NCBI RefSeq assembly: GCF_026409565.1
Contig: NZ_CP112881.1
Coordinates: 2,859,501 to 2,923,500 of the forward strand
DNA: 64,000 bases
Reading direction: 5' to 3'
DNA from: Sneathiella aquimaris
GTDB lineage: Bacteria; Pseudomonadota; Alphaproteobacteria; Sneathiellales; Sneathiellaceae
In this document: positions 47,865 to 56,717 of the stretch, piece by piece
How the letters are laid out: every line of letters begins with the position of its first letter
Numbering within the stretch: the first letter of the stretch is position 1
Program-made: the position numbers and the translations under genes
Notes under the pieces: model-generated
Seen by the model: only the letters and a program-made list of their open reading frames with translations
Databases searched by the model: none
Told to the model about the DNA's origin: nothing

Positions 47865-49315
47865 TTTCCCGCCTCCAATCGGCTTGTGATCCGCTGGGCG
47901 ACTTCTTTATCGTTAAAAGAAATAACCGTATCCCCAATAATTTGGCCGCTTTCATGTCCTTTTCCGGCAATCAGGACGATATCATCATTGGCCGCACGGC
48001 TTAGCGCTTCATGAATGGCCTGTTCCCGGTCAGCAAATTCTTTGGCTTGCGGACATGCGGCGAGTATCTCAGATCGGATCTGGGCTGCATTTTCAGTTCT
48101 TGGATTATCGTCAGTCACATAGACGATGTCTGCAAATTCTGCGGCCACTCGCCCCATTACAGGGCGTTTGGTTTTATCCCGGTCACCACCGCATCCAATT
48201 ATTGCATGGATAGCGCCATGCGCATGCGGTCGCAATGCTTTCAGGACCGTTTCCAATGCGTCCGGTGTATGGGCAAAATCAACATAGACGTCAGCTCCGG
48301 CAGGTGTTTTAGCCACCAGCTCCATTCGGCCCGGCACATTCCCGATTGTTGGCAACACAGACAATGCGCTTGCGAACCCGCCCCCGGCACTTATCACCAA
48401 ACCTAGCGCACAAAGCATGTTCATTGCCTGAAATTCACCAGCGACTTTAAGTTCAACCACGCAGCGGTTCCCAAAAGCTTCCAAAGTAATATCCTGCCCG
48501 GCGCCGTGTGACGTTACATCCAGTATTTTTAACTGATCGCCTGAACGACCGTAGCTGAGGACGGACAGACCGCGCATTTCGGCGGCATCCTTAAATCGGA
48601 AATATTCAGGAACATCCGCGTTAAGAACTGCTGTTCCACCAACAGCAACAACACGATCGACCAAGCCCAGCTTGGCTTTCAGATACCCTTCTTTGCTTTC
48701 ATGGTAATCAAGATGATCATGAGTAAGGTTTGTAAACCCTCCCGCACAAATATCGATCCCATCAAGCCGGTTTTGATCGAGCCCATGGCTGGACGCCTCA
48801 ATTGCAAGATGCGTTACCCCTTCATCAACTAAATAGGCCAACTTTTTGTGGAGTAAAACAGGCTCTGGCGTCGTGTAAATTAAGGGCAACGTCTGCTGTG
48901 CTGTAACAACGCCCAATGTCCCCAGGCTCGCCGCCTGTAATCCAAGCCCCTGCCAAATCTCCCGAACAAAATGCGCGACAGATGTTTTGCCGTTTGTTCC
49001 GGTCACTGCTACGACCGTTTGGGGCACCTTTTTGTAAAACCGTGCAGCAAGAAACGCGAGCTCCCGCCGGGGGTTATCAACCTGGTGACAATATAAGGGG
49101 CAATCCGACGGGTCATATCCGCTATCCGTCAGGATGGCAATGGCACCCTGCTCAACCGCGGATTTGATATAATTTCGACCATCCAGCCCCGTGCCAACGA
49201 GGGCGGCGAAAATATAGCCAGGGGCAACCTCACGGCTGTCTGCGGTCAATCCCTTTACGTCAACGTCATTTGCCAGATGGCTCGGATCTATTTGCAGGAG
49301 ATCAGAAAGTTTCAT
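47861..49315 (-). CDS. murE: UDP-MurNAc-L-Ala-D-Glu--meso-diaminopimelate ligase
   Basis: This is a 484-residue Mur ligase adding the third stem residue. The ATP loop is VTGTNGKTSVAHFVREIW. The substrate motif TDDNPRTENA is the DNPR signature for meso-diaminopimelate, as expected in a Gram-negative. EASSHGLDQNRLDG and NLTHDHLDYHES are family motifs. I start at ATG 49315 with GGGAG upstream; it overlaps the ftsI end by 14 bases. Confidence 0.97.
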   Translation of the reverse strand: MKLSDLLQIDPSHLANDVDVKGLTADSREVAPGYIFAALVGTGLDGRNYIKSAVEQGAIAILTDSGYDPSDCPLYCHQVDNPRRELAFLAARFYKKVPQTVVAVTGTNGKTSVAHFVREIWQGLGLQAASLGTLGVVTAQQTLPLIYTTPEPVLLHKKLAYLVDEGVTHLAIEASSHGLDQNRLDGIDICAGGFTNLTHDHLDYHESKEGYLKAKLGLVDRVVAVGGTAVLNADVPEYFRFKDAAEMRGLSVLSYGRSGDQLKILDVTSHGAGQDITLEAFGNRCVVELKVAGEFQAMNMLCALGLVISAGGGFASALSVLPTIGNVPGRMELVAKTPAGADVYVDFAHTPDALETVLKALRPHAHGAIHAIIGCGGDRDKTKRPVMGRVAAEFADIVYVTDDNPRTENAAQIRSEILAACPQAKEFADREQAIHEALSRAANDDIVLIAGKGHESGQIIGDTVISFNDKEVAQRITSRLEAGK

Positions 49316-51086
49316 GTTTCTTCTCCCGTGAGTAAATTGGAATATGCAAGGCTTTCTGGACAGAAGGGCTTTCTTCATCCATCGGCTTAATCTTCAAAAT
49401 AGGGGCGATCCGGGTGATTACCCGACTGACAATAGGGGCCGTCGTCCAACCTGCGCTTCTGAAGCCATAAGTGGAGGAATTACCCTTGGGCTCATCCAAC
49501 ATAGCGAACACGACATAACGGGGGTCATTCATTGGAAACGCACTGACAAAAGACGTAATCAAAGCATCTCTCTTATATCGCCCATTAACCGCTTTTTCCG
49601 CAGTACCTGTCTTCCCGCCGACCAGATACCCAGTTGCAGCCGCTTTTTTACCGGTTCCTTTTTCCACAACAAGTCTCATCAACCGGCGGACAACATCTGA
49701 AACCTGTTTGCGAATAACCTGCTTGCTTTCCACCGAAGCGTCACTGTTCTTTTTCAAGATTGTTGGCTGTATCAATTGCCCGCCATTTACGATCGCACCA
49801 ATCGCGGCACTAAGTTGAAGCGGGCTCACCGACAGGCCATGTCCATACGAAATAGTCATGGTCTCAAGCCTATTCCAACGAGGCGGCAAAATTGGGGCAC
49901 CAACTTCAGGAAGTTCAATCACCGGTTTGTCCAACAGTCCTAATCGGCGCAAGAATGCCTTATGTCTCTTAGGGCCGATAGCCTCTGCCATTTTTGCTGT
50001 CCCGATATTGGACGAGTACATGTAAATTTCCGGAACGGACAACCATCTTTTCTTGGCGTGGTCATCCCGAATCCTGAATCCGGCGATCCGAATAGGATTG
50101 GTCGCATCATATCCATCGCGCAGGGAAACCGATCGGTGCTCCAGCGCCATCGCTGTTGTAAAAGTCTTAAACGTGGACCCCATCTCGTAAACACCAAGGG
50201 TCGTTTTGTTAAACTTACTATCAACCGGATAGTCTTTTGGCCGATTGGGATCGAAGTCCGGCAGGGATGCCATCGCCACCACTTCACCGGTTGTAACATC
50301 CAAAACCATGCCCGACGCCCCGATCGCCCGGAATACGGACATATACTGAGCAAGTTCATCTCGAAGGGCATGCTGTACACGCACGTCAACGGACAAGTTT
50401 ATTCCGGCCTGCTTCGTGCCATTTTTGCCAGCCAGCTGATCGTCAAAATATTTCTCAGCGCCAGCGATGCCGTTATTGTCAATATCGGTATAGCCGATCA
50501 TATGAGATACAAGTGAACCAAGTGGATAGAACCGTTTTTCCTCATCTTCAAAAAACAGCCCGGGAATACCCAAATCATTAACGGCCCGGTGTTGTGCAGG
50601 TGTCAAATGACGCTTGATCCAGACGAAATTCCGTTTTGCCGATAATTTTGTGGAGAGTGATGCTTCATTCAAATCATCAAATACGCCGCGCAGCTTTTGG
50701 ACGGCATAATCAACATTTAGAATTTTCCGGGGATCCGCATACAAAGAAACTGTATTCAGGGTCGTTGCCAGCAAAACCCCATTTCGATCATAGATTTCCG
50801 CGCGCGCGCCCAAGGGTTGGGTAAGTCCTGATTTTTTCGGGGCAATATTGGCAACCTCTTCCTCAGTGCCAATCCCGCTCCAGGCAAGACCCACCAACCG
50901 TCCGGCAAGCACGACAAAGCAAAAAGCGAATAGAAAGCCCGCCACAACCAAACGGTTACGGCCCTGCTCCAACGTTTCTTTTGCACTGCCTTCCAAATGA
51001 ATGGAGGGTTTGGTGCGGCTTACGGTGAAACGGCCATCCGCATCCATATTGCCATGGGTTAAAACGGGAAAAGGATCGCCGCTCAT
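49302..51086 (-). CDS. ftsI: Septal transpeptidase FtsI (PBP3)
   Basis: This is a 594-residue bitopic penicillin-binding protein. A basic cytosolic N-terminus of about 45 residues precedes one membrane segment (LVVAGFLFAFCFVVLAGRLV). A PBP dimerisation domain and a transpeptidase domain follow, with the three active-site motifs STFK (near residue 310), SSN and KTGT. It crosslinks septal peptidoglycan together with FtsW. The ATGA start overlaps the ftsL stop. Confidence 0.97.
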   Translation of the reverse strand: MSGDPFPVLTHGNMDADGRFTVSRTKPSIHLEGSAKETLEQGRNRLVVAGFLFAFCFVVLAGRLVGLAWSGIGTEEEVANIAPKKSGLTQPLGARAEIYDRNGVLLATTLNTVSLYADPRKILNVDYAVQKLRGVFDDLNEASLSTKLSAKRNFVWIKRHLTPAQHRAVNDLGIPGLFFEDEEKRFYPLGSLVSHMIGYTDIDNNGIAGAEKYFDDQLAGKNGTKQAGINLSVDVRVQHALRDELAQYMSVFRAIGASGMVLDVTTGEVVAMASLPDFDPNRPKDYPVDSKFNKTTLGVYEMGSTFKTFTTAMALEHRSVSLRDGYDATNPIRIAGFRIRDDHAKKRWLSVPEIYMYSSNIGTAKMAEAIGPKRHKAFLRRLGLLDKPVIELPEVGAPILPPRWNRLETMTISYGHGLSVSPLQLSAAIGAIVNGGQLIQPTILKKNSDASVESKQVIRKQVSDVVRRLMRLVVEKGTGKKAAATGYLVGGKTGTAEKAVNGRYKRDALITSFVSAFPMNDPRYVVFAMLDEPKGNSSTYGFRSAGWTTAPIVSRVITRIAPILKIKPMDEESPSVQKALHIPIYSREKKHETF

Positions 51087-51508
51087 TTGACGATCCTCGC
51101 TGCCTGATTGTTTTTCTTAAATGACGCCAAATGCATAGGCCCCCGGACAGGTGGCTTGGACTGCCATTTTTTCAGGCCGGGGCGTTTACGTGGCACCGGT
51201 ATCGCTTTCGTCGAAACCATATAAGGATCAATAGCTCTTCGCGGGACCTCTCCCAAGGTCGCCACCTGATGAGGCGATACGAGTAACAACGGCAGATACT
51301 TGGCCGCTAAGGCCTGTAATTTTTCCGGCCTGTTTTCATAAGCCCATTCAGCTTTCAAAATACGGATTGCCTGCTTGTTCTTGGAAATATCTCTCCGCAA
51401 CTCGCTCAAATCCTTCTCAAGCTGCTGTGTTTCGTAATACAGCTGATAAGGAATGTAAGATACGATGGCGATGGCGATAACCATGGCAAGTGTAATTGTT
51501 CTTTTCAT
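51083..51508 (-). CDS. ftsL: Cell division protein FtsL
   Basis: This is a 141-residue bitopic divisome protein. One N-terminal membrane helix (ITLAMVIAIAIVSYIPYQLY) is followed by a coiled-coil-like leucine/lysine-rich segment (residues 27-65) and a basic C-terminal tail of about 60 residues. Sequence is poorly conserved, as usual for FtsL. Position between rsmH and ftsI, with ATGA overlaps on both sides, makes the call safe. Confidence 0.92.
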   Translation of the reverse strand: MKRTITLAMVIAIAIVSYIPYQLYYETQQLEKDLSELRRDISKNKQAIRILKAEWAYENRPEKLQALAAKYLPLLLVSPHQVATLGEVPRRAIDPYMVSTKAIPVPRKRPGLKKWQSKPPVRGPMHLASFKKNNQAARIVK

Positions 51509-52458
51509 GCCACATCTCCCCAGACAGGAGCCTCGGTACGCACAGCGCCACGCAAGCGGGCCGACCGTGACCGGGGATTTTGTGACGCCTCAACTTCACG
51601 CGCCTTGATTGCACCGCGCTTCACCAATTTAAAAGACGGGGCAGGCCCATCTTCCCCTGGCGGCAAATGGCGAGAGGGATTTGCCCGCGCTGAAGACCGT
51701 TCCGTCAGGAATTTCTTCACCCGGCGATCTTCCAGACTGTGAAAAGACACAACAGCCAAACGACCACCCGGCGCCAGCAATTTCTCTGCCGCGGCCAACC
51801 CCTGATCAAGCTGGCCCAACTCATCATTTACAAATATTCTCAGGGCCTGAAACGTCCGGGTTGCAGGGTTAATACCCTTCCCCGTAGGACGCACCACTGT
51901 TGCGACCGCGTCGGCCAGCTCCAATGTAGTGGAAAAAGGCTTCTCCTGCCGTTGAGCAACCAGAACCTTGGCGATTGCACGGGACCGGCGCTCTTCACCA
52001 TAGTGGAAAATAATGCGGGCCAGCTCGGCTTCTGATTCAGAATTCACCACATCAGCGGCCGTTGGCCCATCTGCAGACATTCGCATATCAAGAGGCCCAT
52101 CCCGCATAAACGAGAACCCGCGTTCTGCTTCATCGATCTGCATGGAAGAAACACCAATATCCAACGCAATTCCGTCAACCGCAGAGACACCTACCTTTGC
52201 CAAAAGCGCCTGCATATCGGCGTAACAGCCCTCCAGCACTTGCAGTCGACCCGGAAACTCCTTTTCCATCACACGCCCCATAGCAATGGCGCGGGGATCC
52301 CGATCAATGCCGTAGACCTTACAGTCTGATGCTTCGAGGATCGCGCGACTGTAACCACCAGCCCCGAAAGTACCATCAACGATGACCTCACCGGAGGCCG
52401 GCTTCAAAACGTCAAGAACCTCATCTAAAAGAACAGAAATATGTGGATGGTCAGTCAT
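51505..52458 (-). CDS. rsmH: 16S rRNA (cytosine-1402-N4)-methyltransferase
   Basis: This is a 317-residue SAM-dependent methyltransferase (formerly MraW) modifying C1402 in the ribosomal decoding site. It starts HPHISVLLDEVLDVL, then VDGTFGAGGYSRAILE (SAM loop), DIGVSSMQIDEAERGFSF, PATRTFQALRIFVNDEL and VVSFHSLEDRRVKKF. ATG 52458 has GGAGG 5 bases upstream and overlaps the mraZ end by 8 bases. The longer open frame upstream only shadows mraZ. Confidence 0.97.
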   Translation of the reverse strand: MTDHPHISVLLDEVLDVLKPASGEVIVDGTFGAGGYSRAILEASDCKVYGIDRDPRAIAMGRVMEKEFPGRLQVLEGCYADMQALLAKVGVSAVDGIALDIGVSSMQIDEAERGFSFMRDGPLDMRMSADGPTAADVVNSESEAELARIIFHYGEERRSRAIAKVLVAQRQEKPFSTTLELADAVATVVRPTGKGINPATRTFQALRIFVNDELGQLDQGLAAAEKLLAPGGRLAVVSFHSLEDRRVKKFLTERSSARANPSRHLPPGEDGPAPSFKLVKRGAIKAREVEASQNPRSRSARLRGAVRTEAPVWGDVA

Positions 52459-52918
52459 TTGCACCCTCCGCCATCCGGGCTGACTTACGGGCTCTTTTTG
52501 CCCGGGCGCGTTCTTTCGCGGCCGCGATATTCGCCTCGTAAGCCTTTGGCTCCCATATGCGGAAACTGTCACCCCGTCCGGCGAAAACACAGGCATCCTG
52601 AATACCAACGGCACGCAACATTTCCAGAGGAATAACAATTCGCCCATCGCCATCGATCGGCAATTCGACAGACTCGGCCATCAACACATCCGCGTCAGAA
52701 TCCTGCTCTTCTGAATACAGATCCAAACGGCCAAGACTCTCCAGCAGACCCTCCATGACGTCCATGCCACAAGCGTTGATCGCGTCGCCCCCAATAGTCG
52801 GAAACAGGATGACGGTCGTATAGCCTTTTTCTGCCAAGGTCGCACGAAAGCGGGCTGGCACGGACACCCTCCCCTTCTTATCAACCTTGTTTAAATATTT
52901 AGACAGAAACAGGGCCAT
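52451..52918 (-). CDS. mraZ: Transcriptional regulator MraZ
   Basis: This 155-residue, AbrB-fold DNA-binding protein is the first gene of the dcw cluster. Two SpoVT-AbrB-like repeats are visible: NKVDKKGRVSVPARFRATL and ELPIDGDGRIVIPLEMLRAVG. The DxxGR core is present in both. In E. coli MraZ forms a ring and represses its own operon through direct repeats spaced by one DNA turn; similar 10-bp-phased repeats lie upstream here. The C-terminal helix is Ala/Arg-rich. Confidence 0.97.
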   Translation of the reverse strand: MALFLSKYLNKVDKKGRVSVPARFRATLAEKGYTTVILFPTIGGDAINACGMDVMEGLLESLGRLDLYSEEQDSDADVLMAESVELPIDGDGRIVIPLEMLRAVGIQDACVFAGRGDSFRIWEPKAYEANIAAAKERARAKRARKSARMAEGAND

Positions 52919-52969
52919 TAAGCCTCACCCTCAAAAAACTCCCTCTCCCACCGGTCAAAACCGAAATAT

Positions 52970-53030
52970 ATGGTGCTGACATGGTATAATATGGAATATC
53001 ATGGAATTATATGTCCGTCAATGGAGATAT
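52970..53030. repeat. 10-bp-phased ATGG direct repeats, candidate MraZ operator
   Basis: ATGG or ATGT begins at 52970, 52981, 52991, 53001, 53011 and 53021, so steps are 11, 10, 10, 10 and 10 bases. Units such as ATGGTATAAT, ATGGAATATC and ATGGAATTAT are also alike in their AT-rich second half. They start 52 bases upstream of mraZ and cover its likely promoter. The phasing matches the one-turn spacing of MraZ repeats known in E. coli. Confidence 0.65.
52993..53021 (-). promoter_or_regulatory. Candidate mraZ promoter
   Basis: Read on the - strand, TTGACG (53021-53016) and TATTCC (52998-52993) are separated by 17 bases. The -35 is good and the -10 weak. The promoter lies within the ATGG repeats, so a repressor bound there would block polymerase. 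Confidence 0.4.
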
Positions 53031-53083
53031 GCCGAAAAACCTTGGATTTACAGGCATTTCAAATAATCAACGAAGTAACGATT

Positions 53084-53099
53084 TTAAGTTTTTCTTAAC
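53084..53099. promoter_or_regulatory. CtrA-type box
   Basis: TTAA-GTTTTTC-TTAAC is an exact match to the CtrA consensus TTAA-N7-TTAAC known from Caulobacter and relatives. It lies about 166 bases upstream of mraZ and 239 upstream of dps. CtrA ties division genes to the cell cycle in alphaproteobacteria. Confidence 0.55.
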
Positions 53100-53283
53100 C
53101 ATTATTTTCACCACACAAGAACTTGTGCCGAATAATTACGTTTTCTCTAATTGACCACTATGTTCATCTTTTGTTCTTTTTAAATTGAGTGAAAAATGGA
53201 GTCCAAGTAGAAAGACGTTTCTTGACGCAAGATGTGAAATTTATTTTTTAGTGAGGGTTTAAAAACGAAAAAAAGACCCTAAA

Positions 53284-53300
53284 TCTAGAATCATTCTAAA
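53284..53300. promoter_or_regulatory. ICE-type (Irr) box upstream of dps
   Basis: TCTAGAATCATTCTAAA matches the iron control element TTTAGAA-N3-TTCTAAA at 13 of 14 fixed positions. It ends 37 bases before the dps ATG, where Irr binding would block transcription when iron is short. Irr regulates iron storage genes this way in other alphaproteobacteria. Confidence 0.65.
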
Positions 53301-53337
53301 CTAATTTTCTATAAGGAAAGCCAAAAAGGGGAACAGA

Positions 53338-53808
53338 ATGAGCAAAATCGATATTGGCATTAATTCAAACGATATGGATAAGATTGCAGATGGTTTGAAA
53401 CATTTGCTCGCGGATTCCTACACCCTGTATCTGCAAACCCATAATTTCCACTGGAACGTAACAGGGCCGAAATTCCGGGATTTGCATTTGATGTTTGAGG
53501 AACATTACACGGAACTGGCTATCGCCGTGGACGATATTGCCGAGAGAATTCGCACTTTGGGGGTCGCCGCCCCGGGCACCTACAAAGCCTTTAACGAACT
53601 CAGTGCAATCGAAGAAATAGACGGCGTCCCTGACGCCGAGGAAATGGTTTCAATCCTCACCAAAGGTCACGAACAAGTTGTACGAACCTGCCGGAAGGTT
53701 TTGGCCGTCGCGCAAGAGGCGGACGACGAGTCGACTGCGGCTCTGGTGTCGGATCGCATGAGGATCCATGAGAAAACCGCCTGGATGCTTCGCTCACTGC
53801 TAAAATAA
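53338..53808 (+). CDS. dps: Dps-family ferritin-like protein
   Basis: This is a 156-residue, four-helix DNA-protection protein that forms a dodecamer, oxidises Fe(II) with peroxide and stores iron. The inter-subunit ferroxidase ligands are seen as His38 (NFHWNV), His50 (DLHLMF), Asp65 and Glu69 (DDIAERI). There is no Lys-rich N-terminal tail, so direct DNA binding may be weak. The gene stands alone behind an ICE-type box and is followed by a terminator-like hairpin. Confidence 0.94.
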   Translation: MSKIDIGINSNDMDKIADGLKHLLADSYTLYLQTHNFHWNVTGPKFRDLHLMFEEHYTELAIAVDDIAERIRTLGVAAPGTYKAFNELSAIEEIDGVPDAEEMVSILTKGHEQVVRTCRKVLAVAQEADDESTAALVSDRMRIHEKTAWMLRSLLK

Positions 53809-53811
53809 GGG

Positions 53812-53850
53812 AAAAGGGCGCAGCACAACCGCTGCGCCCCTTCCTTTCTT
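53812..53850 (+). terminator. Terminator after dps
   Basis: GGGCGCAGC and GCTGCGCCC form a perfect 9-bp stem over loop ACAACC, followed by a pyrimidine run CTTCCTTTCTTTC. It lies 7 bases past the dps stop. Confidence 0.8.
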
Positions 53851-53877
53851 TCTGGGCCAAACCTGATATAAGCAGTC

Positions 53878-54342
53878 ATGACTGAAATTTATATCGACGC
53901 AGATGCGTGTCCTGTCAAAGACGAAATCTACCGCGTAGCCGGCCGCCACAACCTGAAAACGTTTGTTGTCAGCAACAGCTGGATGCGGATCCCTCCGAGT
54001 GAATTGATCGAGCAAATTGTTGTCGATGATGGTTTTGATGCCGCTGACAACTGGATCGCTGAGAAAGTAACGGATCAGGATGTGGTTATCACCTCCGACA
54101 TTCCGTTGGCGGACCGGTGTTTGAAGAAATCAGCGATCGTCCTCAATTCATCAGGTAAACCTTTTACAAATCAGTCTATTGGCATGTCTTTGGCAATGCG
54201 TGACCTGAACGCACATTTGCGGGAAACTGGTGAAATCTCAGGATATAATGCCGCTTTCACGAAAAAAGACAGATCCAGTTTCCTGAACAATCTGGAGAAT
54301 ATACTGCAAAAACTGAAAAAAGGTCAGCGCCCCCGGTTTTAA
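53878..54342 (+). CDS. YaiI/YqxD family protein (DUF188)
   Basis: This is a 154-residue protein of the UPF0178 family, a PIN-like fold of unknown function. The signature IYIDADACPVKDEIYRVA is at the N-terminus, followed by VVITSDIPLADRCL and a C-terminal TKKDRSSFLNNLE. Three conserved Asp residues suggest metal binding and possible nuclease activity, not proven. It lies 69 bases after dps beyond a terminator and converges on the antiporter gene. Confidence 0.9.
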   Translation: MTEIYIDADACPVKDEIYRVAGRHNLKTFVVSNSWMRIPPSELIEQIVVDDGFDAADNWIAEKVTDQDVVITSDIPLADRCLKKSAIVLNSSGKPFTNQSIGMSLAMRDLNAHLRETGEISGYNAAFTKKDRSSFLNNLENILQKLKKGQRPRF

Positions 54343-54354
54343 CGGTCAGGAGTT

Positions 54355-56277
54355 CTAATGGAGGATTTCAGACCTCTCATGGGATTTCCCATGCTTTTCT
54401 TCCTGTTCCTGTCGATAATCGCTTAACGTACCATCCAGGGTTCGTTCGATTATCTCTTCCAGCGCACGGGCAGTATTGACCCGCCCCATGTAAACATAAT
54501 CAGCCCCCGCCTCGTAAATATCTTTGGCGTTCAGTGGTTGCTCGGCATTGGAAATAACAATAGCGTCCGGATTGATCTGGCGAATGGTTTGAACAAGTTT
54601 ATGGTTGCTTGTGCCACGCAGAATATCGTCAGAAATCGTTGCGACAACGACCTTTGCTTTTTCAATGCCTGAATGACTGAGTGTTTGTTCACTAGCAAGA
54701 TCACCATATCGCACCCCGACCCCCAGTCGCCGAATTGCAGCATGAATTTGCACATTAAAATCAATTACCAGGATTTTTTTCAGAAGCTCAGGCCTGTGTT
54801 CACTGATTTCATGCAATAACGACGAAGCGACACGATGAAACCCTAACAGCACGATCTCAGGATTAGCCTCAAGCTCATTCGATGAAACAGGCGGTTCTTT
54901 GAAACCCAGACGATGTAGAACAGGCGCCATATGGCCATAAAATCGATGGGCGTTTCGGTATAGAACAGGGGTCAACAACGCTGTCATAACAAACCCGAAT
55001 ATAATTGCACCCGACATATCACTTGAGATATGGCCAAGCTGGCTCCCCAAATATGCAATGACAAGACCAAATTCCGAAAGTTGCGCCAACCTTAATGATG
55101 TAACCTGAGCCAGTCGCTGGTCACCGCCAGTGATGTAGAACAAAGGGAAGAAAACAATTTGCCGGCTTAACAGTGAAAATACAGCGAGAACAACAGCCAG
55201 AGCCGGAACTATAAAGTTGTCCAGGACAGGTACACTCATACCCAAACCAACAAAAAACAACACGATAAAGAAATCGCGAACAATACCCACCTTGGCGATA
55301 ATGTCCCGGCTGTACGGGAGAGCCGCAATTGTCATACCTGCAATCAGAGCACTCATCCCTGACCCCACCGACAATGTCACGTCCAGGTCGAAAATTGCCC
55401 CTGCCATAAGATCCAGGCTACTACCAATAAAAACGACGGAGAAACACCATCCAATAGAGGCGACAAAAATCATTTGGGGCTCTTTCGCAAGCCACTTAAA
55501 AGTCTGCGCAATAAAGCCCTTTGCCAACAGATAGGAAATAGCGACCAGCAAAAACATACCAAGAAACGAGATGAGGACAGTCGTTAGCTCAGGAGAGTTA
55601 AACGTTGGCTGCAACGTCAGAACAATAACCGCCCAGATATCCTGAAAGACCAGAAGGCCCAAAGAAAGATGACCGGATTCAGTATCCAATTCATAATTTT
55701 CCTGAAACATCTTAACAACCAGGAGAGTCGACGATCCGGCGATAAAGATTCCAAAGTAAAGCGCATCATAATCACCGGGGAATGCATTTGAAAAACCCAG
55801 CCATATAAGAGCTTTAACCACCAGAACACCAAATAAAACCGTCAGCGGATACTGCAATATTCCCGAAGTGATGATGACTTTTCCGCTCTTTGCAATTTTG
55901 CGGATATCAATCTCAACACCGATCATGAACAATAACAGGATGAAGCCCAGCTCCGCGATGGTCTCAATATTCCGCGGATCCGTGATTAACTTAAAACCAA
56001 CCGGGCCCACAAGAATGCCCGCCAGCAGGAAAGCGGCAATACTTGGAATTTTAAATCGGGCAAAAAGGATGGCGAGTAGACTGGCTGAAAACAGGCAAAT
56101 TCCAATATCATACACCAATGGTTCCAGATGACCGCCAGCGGCGTTAGCCGTCGACGTTCCAACCAGAGAGAATACCAGCACTTGGAAAAAATGCCGGAAA
56201 CTGGTTTTCAATGGCGCGCTGATATTCACATTCTTCCCCGTCTTTTCTACCCTTATAAATCTGTCCCTGAAAGGCAT
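54355..56277 (-). CDS. CPA2 monovalent cation:proton antiporter with TrkA-N domain (KefB/C-like)
   Basis: This is a membrane protein of about 640 residues with 12 or so helices, then a cytosolic RCK/TrkA-N domain (from about residue 465). LLAGILVGP and FMIGVEIDIRKI are CPA2 signatures. The nucleotide loop reads VLLGFHRVASS, so the GxGxxG motif is degenerate. The N-terminus is unsure: ATG 56277 lacks a Shine-Dalgarno, while GTG 56229 follows GGGGAAG and would expose a signal-peptide-like segment ending TSTANAAG. The gene starts only about 24 bases downstream of the rnpB 3' end. Confidence 0.87.
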   Translation of the reverse strand: MPFRDRFIRVEKTGKNVNISAPLKTSFRHFFQVLVFSLVGTSTANAAGGHLEPLVYDIGICLFSASLLAILFARFKIPSIAAFLLAGILVGPVGFKLITDPRNIETIAELGFILLLFMIGVEIDIRKIAKSGKVIITSGILQYPLTVLFGVLVVKALIWLGFSNAFPGDYDALYFGIFIAGSSTLLVVKMFQENYELDTESGHLSLGLLVFQDIWAVIVLTLQPTFNSPELTTVLISFLGMFLLVAISYLLAKGFIAQTFKWLAKEPQMIFVASIGWCFSVVFIGSSLDLMAGAIFDLDVTLSVGSGMSALIAGMTIAALPYSRDIIAKVGIVRDFFIVLFFVGLGMSVPVLDNFIVPALAVVLAVFSLLSRQIVFFPLFYITGGDQRLAQVTSLRLAQLSEFGLVIAYLGSQLGHISSDMSGAIIFGFVMTALLTPVLYRNAHRFYGHMAPVLHRLGFKEPPVSSNELEANPEIVLLGFHRVASSLLHEISEHRPELLKKILVIDFNVQIHAAIRRLGVGVRYGDLASEQTLSHSGIEKAKVVVATISDDILRGTSNHKLVQTIRQINPDAIVISNAEQPLNAKDIYEAGADYVYMGRVNTARALEEIIERTLDGTLSDYRQEQEEKHGKSHERSEILH

Positions 56278-56300
56278 CAAGTGTATCAAGACATGATAAA

Positions 56301-56684
<384 letters not shown>

Positions 56685-56688
56685 GCCC

Positions 56689-56717
56689 TGCTTACCCCTG
56701 TCTGCTCAATTGGTCAA
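56689..56717 (-). promoter_or_regulatory. Candidate rnpB promoter inside the amidase gene end
   Basis: On the - strand TTGACC (56717-56712) and TAAGCA (56694-56689) are 17 bases apart, with the rnpB 5' end about 5 bases downstream. The -35 coincides with the last Leu-Thr codons of the amidase gene. Confidence 0.45.

Larger units (their letters stand above)
52919..53337. promoter_or_regulatory. 419-base divergent control region between mraZ and dps
   Basis: No gene is seen. From left to right it holds the mraZ leader, 10-bp-phased ATGG repeats with an embedded promoter, a CtrA-type box (53084-53099), AT-rich DNA with a TTGACG at 53222-53227 that could be a dps -35, and an ICE-type palindrome (53284-53300) just upstream of dps. 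The sites are listed separately. Confidence 0.8.

Noticed and set aside
51505-52653. RsmH start at 52653, giving 382 residues
   Set aside because: The extra 65 residues are the mraZ gene read in another frame. ATG 52458 has a good Shine-Dalgarno and the normal family N-terminus.
52940-52962. TGGGA-like motif close to mraZ as the MraZ site
   Set aside because: On the - strand TGGGAGAGGGAG resembles the E. coli core, but only one clear copy is present and it lies in the leader. The phased ATGG repeats are far more regular.
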